In this document: positions 55,323 to 64,000 of the stretch, one piece after another
How the letters are laid out: every line of letters begins with the position of its first letter
How positions within the stretch are numbered: the stretch's first letter is position 1
From: Ariolimax columbianus
Lineage: Eukaryota; Mollusca; Gastropoda; Stylommatophora; Arionidae
NCBI GenBank assembly: GCA_036924085.1
Contig: JAVGWX010000012.1
Location: forward strand, 33,868,119 to 33,932,118
Reading direction: 5' to 3'
Length of the DNA stretch: 64,000 bases
Position numbers and translations under genes: made by a program
Notes under the pieces: model-generated
The model's database searches: none
What the model saw: the letters and a program-made list of their open reading frames with translations, nothing else
Told to the model about the DNA's origin: nothing

Positions 55323-55414
55323 GCAAATAATTTCAGTGATTCTAAACGTATTTATTTAATTAGCTTCTTTTCTCTCCTGCATCTAATGGCAATTTGGAAG
55401 TGGTCAACATTTGT

Positions 55415-56030
55415 TCTGTGTTTTCTAAGAATTAAGTACTGGACGTTACCCAAGAATTAAGTACTGGACGTTACCCAAGAATTAAGTACTGGACGTTACC
55501 CAAGAATTGGCAGTCGATTATTCTCTGAAAAAAATGAGTATTCGATTTCATGCAGTGACAGAACTTTCGATGTGTGATCAGAAAAAGAGTATTCGATATT
55601 GTTTTAGAAGTTAATTATTATTTTTCACATTTAAGGATTTGACGATGTTCGGGGGTTAGTATTTAACAATTTTCAACTTTGAGAATTCGAAAGTGTTCAA
55701 GGATGGAGTAATTGACTATTCTTGACAACTGAGTATTCGACATCACCCAAGGTGAGAGTACTTATCTGTAACTGAATAATTTATTACTCGACAATGATCT
55801 CAGATGGACTAGTCGACTTTTCTTCACAAGTGAGTGTCAGTATCGTCCAAGAATTAACTATGAACTATTCCTTTACAATTTATCATTGGACATTGTCTAG
55901 AAATTGATTATTCTGCATTACTCAGCAACCCAGTATTCGAAATCGTTTATGGATATTTTACTATTCGTCGATAAATGAGTAATCGACATTGTCAAAAATT
56001 AGAGGAGTCTTTATTTTAAGCAGCTGAGTA
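55415..56030. repeat. 25-bp triplicate followed by strongly decayed relatives
   Basis: AAGAATTAAGTACTGGACGT with TACCC at about 55427, 55452 and 55477, then many degenerate copies of GAGTATTCGACATT..CAAGAATT to about 56030. Begins about 90 bases past the Sp stop codon, so it may lie in the 3' UTR. Confidence 0.75.
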
Positions 56031-56339
56031 CTCGTCACTTATCATCATGAAAATATGACAGCTTCCTGTGGAGCATAGAGCTTCAACAAATGTACGCCAT
56101 GTCCTCCTGACCCTTGTCACCAGTCCCTGCTTTGCCTACTTCACCCCAGTTCCCCTTGTCTGTGGTTCCCTTCTCCGTATGTGTTTCTGTCTGCCTCTAC
56201 TACTATTACCTTGGGGGTTCCAGAACAGAACTGATCTTAACATACCATGTCTTTCCTTCCGTTCTGAATAGATATCAATTTTTGAAAATGAACATCTTTA
56301 TCGCTTCTGCTTTTTGTTGTTCTCCATTTTTCAGAGCCA

Positions 56340-56960
56340 TAAAATATTACTCAACGATTGTCTAAGAATTGATCACTCAACGACTGTCTCAGAATTGATC
56401 ATTCACTAATTGTCTTAGAATTGATCATTCACTCATTGTCTAAGAATTGATCATTAACTCGTTGTCTAAGAATTGATCATTCACTCATTGTCTAAGAATT
56501 GATCATTCAATCATTGTCTAAGAATTGATCATTCACACATTGTCTAAGAATTGATCATTCAACGATTGTCTAAGAATTGATCATTCACACATTGTCTAAG
56601 AATTGATCATTCAACGATTGTCTAAGAATTGATCACTCAACGACTGTCTCAGAATTGATCATTCACTAATTGTCTTAGAATTGATCATTCACTCATTGTC
56701 TAAGAATTGATCATTAACTCGTTGTCTAAGAATTGATCATTCACTCATTGTCTAAGAATTGATCATTCACACATTGTCTAAGAATTGATCATTCAATGAT
56801 TGTCTAAGAATTGATCATTCACTCATTGTCTAAGAATTGATCATTCAACGATTGTCTAAGAATTTATCATTCACTCATTATTTAAGAATTAATCATTCAC
56901 TAATTGTTTAAGAATTACTCACTTAGTGATTTTCTAAGAATTGATCATTTAACGATTGTT
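56340..56960. repeat. 26-bp minisatellite, about 24 copies
   Basis: GAATTGATCATTCACTCATT with GTCTAA. A multi-unit block (ACTCAACGACTGTCTCAGAA ... ATTAACTCGTTGTCTAAG) at 56350-56480 recurs at 56630-56740, showing block duplication. The right edge decays after 56870. The unit resembles the decayed repeats at 55.4-56.0 kb. Confidence 0.95.
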
Positions 56961-57955
56961 CCAGAACTTCACTACACCAGATCTCCATTTTCTATGTGAT
57001 GGGGCGATCAATTCCTTCACCGTTGCCTTGCTAGTGATTATCTTACGAAGGCTTCAACTACAACCCTTGTCATAACTATGTTCTTTTCTGCGCTGCACAA
57101 GAGTTTGGGCCTTTACTTTAATGGTTCACGTGCTCTAATTTAACAAAAAGAACTACTTCGTCTGAGATTATTACTCATGTTGGCTTTGGGTTCGAATGTT
57201 TTCGATAAATTATATTGTCTTTCTGTGTCTTAGTACCGTTGTACAGTTTCTCGTCGATAGGATCCGGCTTGGGTCACATCCTTCTCCTTAGAGCCGAGGG
57301 CAGTCCTGAAGTATATGAGCTGCTGTCATGTTTGTCAGTAACATGCGCTGGGGATAGATATCTGGAATTTGGTGTACAAGTGGTGTATCATGTTGTTGTA
57401 GGCAGTTCGGAGACGTAGTATGATAATTTTAACCCAAAAGAACTACCTGGTAGAAATCAATAACAATAACAACACCAAGCATATAGTAAAGGTATTCATA
57501 AAACATATCTTGCTGTCGGAGATGAAGTGTTAGAGATGTATTGTACGATGTCTATGCTACTGTTCCCTTCCTCTCTGCCTTATGGGCAAAATGCAAATTG
57601 AAAGGTGAAGGAATAGTAGGGCGTGCTTGTGTTATTATTTCCTGCCCCCAGACAAAGGGGCTCTTGGAGTCACAAGTAAACATCGTTTGTTCATAAGAAA
57701 AAAACTCGGGGTTCTTGCCTGTATTTGGATTCATGAAATAGCAAGGGAAACAATGAGAAGTAAATATTGTTTTTTTATTATCGTGCTTATCCAGATGCTC
57801 TGTGCTATTAGGAGCAATACTCAGCACAAGGCACTCTGCGTAATGAAACAAAGCGAGAGAGAATTCAAATGAAATAAATCTCTATTTTAGTCTGAATGAA
57901 ATCTGTTTTGCCATGTGTGATAAAATGAATTGCAATCTTTGATGTATTAGTCTTA
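56961..57955. other. No gene recognised
   Basis: Only short frames without motifs; the GGAGATGAAGTGTTAGA near 57519 matches 5170-5190. Confidence 0.4.
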
Positions 57956-57959
57956 TTTA

Positions 57960-58235
57960 TTAGCATGTCCCTCTTGGCAGGGTGTGGAGCATGGAATATA
58001 AGTGACTGTATGACCACTGTGTATCGTTGATGGTGTGTGGAACATGAAATATCAGTGATTGTACGACCACAGTGTGCTTCTTAGCGGTGTGTGAAACATG
58101 AAATATTAGTGATTGTATGATCACTCTGTGTCGTTCTTGGCGGTGTGTGGAACATGATATATAAGTGATCGTACGACCACTGTATCTTTCTAGGCGGTGT
58201 GTGGAACATAGAATATAAGTGACTGTATTATACAC
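57960..58235. repeat. 54-56-bp repeat, about 5 copies
   Basis: GGCGGTGTGTGGAACATGAA with ATATAAGTGATTGTACGACC and ACTGTGT; AACATGAAAT-type starts at 58041, 58095, 58151 and 58205. Confidence 0.9.
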
Positions 58236-58249
58236 TAAGTCTCACATTT

Positions 58250-59690
58250 CATCGGCTCCTGAGATGGAAAGCTCAGATCAAGAGAAACCGAATGAGAGCA
58301 AAACAAAGAATGGCAATTATGAGGAAACTTGCTGGGACAAGCTAGGGAGCAGATGAGAGAATACTAAAGAAACTGTACACTGGAAGCATGAGACCAGTTC
58401 TCAAGTATGGCATGGCGGTTTGGGCAACAGCAGCAAAGTCGATCTTTGATAAAATCAACAGACTTCAAAACCAAGCCATGAGAAGTATAACAGGAGGCAC
58501 GAAGCCAACACCAATTGTAAAACTTGAGAAGAATACAAATCAATGAACGATATAATAGACAACAGAGCCCAGCAGCAAGCAGAGAAATTACGAAGACTGA
58601 CAGACCATCCAATTCACCAGAGGTTAAACAGATTTGGAAAAGGAAGACTTAAGCGGAGAAACTTTGTAGAAATAGCCAAAACATAGATGAGAGAAGGCTC
58701 TATGAAAGCCATATCAACACCAAAGCCCATCCCTAACGTACACAAACCCAAATGGAAGCAGCAGATCTTTCTAGGGGTGATTGAAAATATACCAGGTATC
58801 GGATACAAGAATAGCCAGACTGAAAAGGAAAGAAGAGACATAACCCTGAAATACATAGAGAAAAACTACCCAAGCACTGACTGGACCCATGCATACACTG
58901 ACGGTTCTGCAACAAGCACAAGGGAGAAGGGTATTTCTGAGCCTAGCAAATGGTAGAAAAATAACACTGTCAGTTGCAGCTGGAAAATTCTCAAACAATT
59001 TTAGAGCACATGCATTGAAAGCTGCAGTAGAAGCAATACTGACAGGCGAAAGCAATGAAAGCCAGATAGTCTTGTTTTTAGATGCCCTGTTCGTGGTTAC
59101 AGCATTAAAAAGCCAAAAAAATCAGAAATTAAATACCTAAGTTCAGTACTCTGTCAACTATACCAGCAATCCCCACCTATAAGAGTCGTGGCACAGTGAG
59201 TCTCATCTCACTGTAACATTCAATGCAACGAGGAGGCAGACAAACTGGCAAAAGAAGGTGGAAGGTTATCACAACCAGATTCTAGTGTAACTTACGAACA
59301 GTCCAAAAGGTTTATTAAAGCCAGATAGAGGAACACATTGGAAATAGAACATACTGGCTACACAAAAAATTATGCTTTTTACCAGTTGAACAGAAAAGAG
59401 CAGGTGGTGGTCTTCAGACTCCGCACAGGCCACAACAAACTGAGGTATTATCTAGTCAATAAACTGAAGATAGGTGCTACTGACGAATGCACCTGTGGTA
59501 CAGGGAAAATGACCGCTGAACATCTGCTGCAAAATTGTCCGATATACGAGGACCAGAGAAAGCACATGTGGCCATCACCAGTGGTAACACTAGACAAGCT
59601 CTATGGCAGTGCCGACAGCCTCAGGAGGACCGCTACTATCTTCGAACAAATTCAAGTCGACGTCTGACAGCGTACGAAGAAGAAGATACA
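58250..59690 (+). mobile_element. RNase H-type non-LTR retrotransposon, from reverse transcriptase thumb to GAA end
   Basis: The longest copy of this group. From about 58330, with frameshifts: LKKLYTGSMRPVLKYGMAVW and NRLQNQAMRSITGG (reverse transcriptase thumb), then STPKPIPNVHKPKWKQQIFL. The RNase H blocks follow: THAYTDGS, NNFRAHALKAAVEA, IVLFLDALFVVTAL and SHCNIQCNEEADKLA. Then come EQVVVFRLRTGHNKLRYYLV, DECTCGTG, AEHLLQNCP and KLYGSADSLRRTATIFEQI. The catalytic Glu block has lost residues (FRAHALKA instead of FRAEAEALREA), and several frame changes and a stop in the SHCNI region make it dead. The element ends CAGCGTACGAAGAAGAAGAT. It belongs to the group of the 5.9- and 27.6-kb copies. 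Confidence 0.9.
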
Positions 59691-60350
59691 TAAAATCGGT
59701 TTGCAAAATTCAACAAATGAAATAATAGTAACAATACTCTAAATCATTTGACAGAATGAAACAATGGAAATAAAAGTAATAAACGGACATTTGATTAGTT
59801 CACAAGATGACATAGATGATATACAAAATAGTGTATACTGTACTAGTTCACATCTTGAAACATAAACAAAGTCAGGGACGGTCGTATATGTCCACTTGAC
59901 ATATGCAGAAGGACAAAAACAGTGTATCTTTCATTACTGCCAATGTCGTCGTCTTTTGGCATGAAACTCTTCAAACAGAAATGAATATATTCTTTGGTAA
60001 TTTACAAGATGGGACAATTGCAATAAAAGATAAGATTACTAGGTTCACGCCTTCAAACATCAACAAATACGGCGATGTGTTTGTCTCACATTTACTTTAG
60101 ATAAAGGTAATTACTATAGAAGACACCTCGGTAAGGGATTGAATTGTTAGAAACTCCATTGTACTAAGCCATATCTTGTGCAACTATCTTTCTCGATACC
60201 GTCCCGTCACTAGCAATGTGTGATGTGCCCATTTACAGTTGGGTGGACACGAGCGTGCCGGTAGTAGGTGCTAAACTATGTACTGTTGCCGTTATAGGCG
60301 AATGATCAACTACTATGCTGAGTACCAAAAGAAAAACTGAAAAAAATACT
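59691..60350. other. No gene recognised; short repeat motif at 60228-60270
   Basis: Only the CCCATTTACAGTTGGGTGGA motif shared with 5285-5325. Confidence 0.4.
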
Positions 60351-60351
60351 T

Positions 60352-61090
60352 TATAGCACCTTGAAACCTCGAGGTGAATTGGCAATATATAACACCTTGA
60401 TGTGAATTGACAATCTATAACACCTTGAAACATTGATGTGAATTGGCAATCTATAACACCTTGAAACCTTGATATGAATTGCCAATCTATAACACCTTGA
60501 AACCTTGATGTGAATTGGCAATCTATAACACCTTGAAACTTTGATGTGAATTGCCAATCTATAACAGCTTGAAACCTCGAGGTGAATTGGCAATCTATAA
60601 CACCTTGAAACCTTGATGTGAATTGCCAATCTATAACACCTTGAAACCTTGATGTGAATTGGCAATCTATAACACCTTGAAACCTTGATGGGAATTGCCA
60701 ATCTATAACACCTTGAAACCTTGATGTGAATTGGCAATCTATAACACCTTGAAACCTCGAGGTGAATTGCCAATCTATAACACCTTGAAACCTTAATGTG
60801 AATTGGCAATCTATAACACCTTGAAATCTTGATGTGAATTGCCAATCTATAACACCTTGAAATCTTGATGTGCATTGCCAATCTATAACTCCTTGAAACC
60901 TTAATGTGAATTGCCAATCTATAACACCTTGAAACCTTGATGTGAATTGCCAATCTATAACACCTTGAAATCTTGATGTGAATTGCCAATCTATAACACC
61001 TTGAAACCTTCATGTGAATTGGCAATCTATAACACCTTGAAACCTTGATGTGAATTGGCAATCTATAACACCTTGAAACCTCGGTCAATG
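60352..61090. repeat. 36-bp minisatellite, about 20 copies, with a 72-bp dimer pattern
   Basis: AACACCTTGAAACCTTGATG with TGAATTGGCAATCTAT. GGCAAT and GCCAAT copies alternate from about 60440 to 60810; after that GCCAAT runs for five copies and GGCAAT returns at the right end. Minus-strand frames (KVSRCYRLPIHI) come from the 12-codon period. Confidence 0.96.
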
Positions 61091-61814
61091 GCAATCAGAG
61101 AATATTATTCTCATCGCTAATAACATTTTCTCCAAGTATGACGATGCCACAAGATGAACAGAGTGACAAGTTCTTCACCAACCAAACTGAAGGATTAAGT
61201 TGTTATTCAACAAGAGAAGCTTTGGATAAGCCACCAAATTTATTTAGAAATTAGATGAGAATATCTGAGGGCAGCCGCAACCCTCTCCCAGTTGTTTTTA
61301 CTGGCGATATTATTTTGAAAATGTAATAATCAATAATAATTATTAACTCTGTAACTAATACTTTGAAAGAAGGTCCAATTATTTATGAACGCAGAAAGAC
61401 TTCTAGAGTATCTGTTCTAGACAGTCCAGGACTCAGTTCGCACTCACCCTCACATTGGATAGGTTGCCATAACAACGAAGGCTACACAACACCGACTGAA
61501 ATTGTGGACTCACGAGGTAGAGCACTGGTCTGTTGCTTTGTCGTTCAGGCGTGTATTTTTCGTTTGAAATGCTTTTTCGAGAATTAGAACAAGGTGATTC
61601 AGCTCACTGAGTTTACCAGATAAAAATATATGAAAAGGCAGTGGCTGTGCAGGGCCTAAATTGAAAATTAAACAAAAACAATCTGCATGTAAGAGTCGAC
61701 GTGAATTTGCAAGCAAATGTGATGCTTCTGTGTATAACAGGATTTCGTGGTTGTGTGTCTGCGACCAAAAAATAAATCGCTATGCTCAGTCTTGTATGTT
61801 TACAATTTGGAGAT
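61091..61814. other. No gene recognised
   Basis: Nothing supportable; frames are short and without motifs. Confidence 0.4.
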
Positions 61815-62556
61815 GATACACTACCCTCTTAACACATTGATACATTACACGCTTCACACATTGATACACTACCGTCTTTACACATTGATACATTACACTC
61901 TTCACACATTGATACACTACCGTCTTTACACATTGATACATTACACTCTTCACACATTGCTACACTACCCTCTTTACACATTGATATACTACCCTCTTTT
62001 CACAATAATACACTACACTCTTTACACATTGAAACACTACCCTCTTTACACATTGATACACTACCCTCCTTACACATTGATACACTACCCTATTTACACA
62101 TTGATATATTACCCTCTTTACACATTGATACACTACCTTCTTTACACATTGATACACTACCCTCTTTACACATTGATACACTACACTCTTCACACATTGA
62201 TACACTACCCTCTTTACACATTAATACACTATACTCTTTACACATTGATACACTACCCTCTTTACACATTGATACACTACCCTCTTTACACATTGATACA
62301 CTACACTCTTCACACATTGATACACTACACTCTTCACATTGATACACTACCCTCTTTACACATTGATACACTACACTCTTCACACATTGATACACTACCC
62401 TCTTTACACATTGATACACTACACTCTTCACACATTGATACACTACACTCTTCACACATTGATACACTACACTCTTCACACATTGATACACTACACTCTT
62501 CCCACATTGATACACTACACTCTTCACACATTGATACACTACACTCTTCACCCATT
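61815..62556. repeat. 24-bp minisatellite, about 31 copies
   Basis: ACACATTGATACACTACCCT with CTTT; the variant CACTCTTC in place of CCCTCTTT becomes dominant towards the right end. Confidence 0.96.
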
Positions 62557-62561
62557 TCTTT

Positions 62562-62785
62562 TGGGCGTTCGCCTTATTTTCTCTAATCCCCAAGGCGGTG
62601 TGCGTTGCACTGTGGTTTTTATTTTGCGCCTGTCGGCCCAGTGCATCTGACTTCAGCATGTATTTTATGTAAGGGTCTGCTTCCTCCTGCATTTTCTAAG
62701 GGTTTGCTTCCCCGGGGTAATTGCCAGTGCTGTGATGGGGATCGAATCCAGCACCTTCGGGTTGTGACCCGTGTCACTTCACCCA
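62562..62785 (-). mobile_element. SINE family A, 5' truncated, inside the tandem array
   Basis: GGGCGTTCGCCTTATTTTCT, TTTATTTTGCGCCTGTCGGC, GTGCATCTGACTTCAGCATG and the B-box region GGGGATCGAATCC, ending GTTGTGACCCGTGTCAC. The A box (TGGCCTAGTGG) is missing. CTTCACCCATTT at 62546-62557 and 62777-62788 flanks it. This could be a target-site duplication, but array units to the right contain similar CTTCACCCA, so it is not decisive. Confidence 0.88.
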
Positions 62786-63188
62786 TTTGACACATTGACA
62801 CGCTACACTCTTCACCCACTTCATACGTTGACGCGCTTCACTCTACACGCACTTGACACTTTGATATGCTACACTCTTCACCTGTTTGACACGCTACACT
62901 CTGCACGCTCTTGACACATTAACATGCATCATTCTTCGCGCACTTGACACATTGAAACGCTACTCTCTGCACGCCCTTGACACATTGATACACTACACTC
63001 TTCACCCATTTCACTTGACACATTGATACGCTACTCTCTGCACGCCCTTGACACATTGATACGCTACTCTCTGCGCACCCTTTACACATTGATACGCTAC
63101 TCTCTGCGCACCCTTGACACATTGATACGCTACTCTATGCACGCCCTTGACACATTGATACGCTACTCTCTGCGCGCCCTTGACACGT
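62786..63188. repeat. Continuation of the array with longer, more varied units (about 33 bp)
   Basis: GACACATTGATACGCTACTC with TCTGCGCACCCTT, plus irregular members (CACCCACTTCATACGTTGAC). Related to the 24-bp unit by ACACATTGATAC and CTACTCTCT, but clearly diverged. Confidence 0.88.
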
Positions 63189-63229
63189 TGCCTAACAGCA
63201 ACACCAGCCCTAGCTGTATATGAATTATC

Positions 63230-63375
63230 ACTTCGTCTTGTTAGTACAATGTCGGCTTGTTAGTACAATCTCGGCTTGTTAGTACAATCTCGGCTTGTTA
63301 GTACAATGTCGGCTTGTTAGTATAATGTCGGGTTGTTAGTACAATGTCGGCTTGTTAGTACACTGTCGGCTTGTT
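63230..63375. repeat. 19-bp minisatellite, about 8 copies
   Basis: CTTGTTAGTACAATGTCGG; starts are 19 bases apart. Confidence 0.95.
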
Positions 63376-64000
63376 CAGTCAACAGAAGTGAATCTGAGGA
63401 TACTGGATTTCCATATAAGCTTGTTCTTCGAACGACTTGCAGATATTCATTTGAATATATCTAAAGAAATTTGGGCTGTCTGAGGACACTGGTATCTCCA
63501 AAGACTACGTTGGTCGTATGTGTTTACGTCTCTTCTTCTAGATATGGTTGATGCAGTTACTTAGCGCACATTATCTTCATCTTGAAAGTCAGTTCAATCA
63601 ATTTCTTTCTTGGACAAGTAAACTGGGTGAAAGCCTTACACTTATAGCTATCTCTTGCACGGTGAACACTCAAGTTTTTCTTCCATTTATGTTTTCAGCA
63701 AAGTAACGACATTTTGAGAATTAACCGACTAGCGGTCCATATCATAATTCCATATATGAACTTTTATTCACAAATGACCAATGCATCGCATACACAGACG
63801 AACACAAACCGCAAAATCACTTGATCGCGTTGGAAGCAACTTGCGATAAGTAGGGTATGCGTATCAGCACGGCTAGACGACTACTCTGAAGGTCTACAGA
63901 ACGTAGGGACAAGTAAACGAGCATTCAGAGCAGCACTTTCCGGCGGGTATCTGAACATCATTTTCTCATAAAACAGCAGGGAAATTTAGACTAGATATCA
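63376..64000. other. No gene or repeat recognised
   Basis: Nothing supportable to the window end. Confidence 0.4.

Noticed and set aside
63230..63375. Telomere-like repeat
   Set aside because: The 19-bp unit does not resemble TTAGGG; it is an ordinary minisatellite.

Overview
The window is animal nuclear DNA. Its only clear host gene has four coding exons with GT-AG introns and encodes a Sp-family (Sp6-9, Sp8/Sp9-like) zinc-finger transcription factor. Everything else I can recognise is tandem repeats and pieces of non-LTR retrotransposons and tRNA-derived SINEs. The retroelement families resemble those common in molluscs, so I suspect a mollusc, perhaps a heterobranch gastropod, but nothing here proves the species. 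I see no bacterial genes, operons, CRISPR arrays or rRNA.

Layout. Positions 1-40000 lie upstream of the recognised Sp exons. They hold a 30-bp minisatellite (0.8-2.5 kb), a GTA microsatellite (2.8-4.4 kb), a 33-bp array (5.4 kb), RNase H-type retrotransposon ends (0-0.5, 5.9-7.0, 9.8-11.0 and 27.6-28.0 kb) and a 77-bp satellite (11.0-13.2 kb). A long drifting minisatellite tract (15.2-18.6 kb) follows, then further arrays at 19.8, 20.4, 23.6, 29.9 and 31.1 kb. A CR1-like reverse transcriptase lies at 36.7-38.8 kb with a SINE inside it, and a G-rich 36-bp array at 39.5-40.0 kb.

Positions 40064-55322 are the Sp gene, on the + strand, with exons 40064-40964, 43919-44075, 49304-49387 and 55217-55322. 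The short N-terminal coding exon expected upstream was not found. The three introns hold at least seven tandem arrays, a CR1 tail, two SINEs and two decayed reverse transcriptase C-termini. Positions 55323-64000 hold arrays beginning about 90 bases after the stop codon, another RNase H-type retrotransposon end (58.3-59.7 kb), a dimeric 36-bp array (60.4-61.1 kb), a 24-bp array carrying a SINE (61.8-63.2 kb) and a 19-bp array.

The main theme is that several minisatellites seem to have been born from retroelements. The 42-bp array at 45.84-46.32 kb is an amplified piece of the C-terminal coding sequence of the reverse transcriptase around it. The 77-bp satellite begins where a decayed retrotransposon C-terminus ends and carries a terminal motif shared with other retroelements. 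The 33-bp array at 5.4 kb resembles the 5' half of a dispersed element. A core is also shared between one SINE family (called A here) and that dispersed element (called F-I here). All family letters (A, B, C, D, F-I, J, K) are local labels for this answer. Boundaries of repeats and remnants were read by eye and may be off by some tens of bases.
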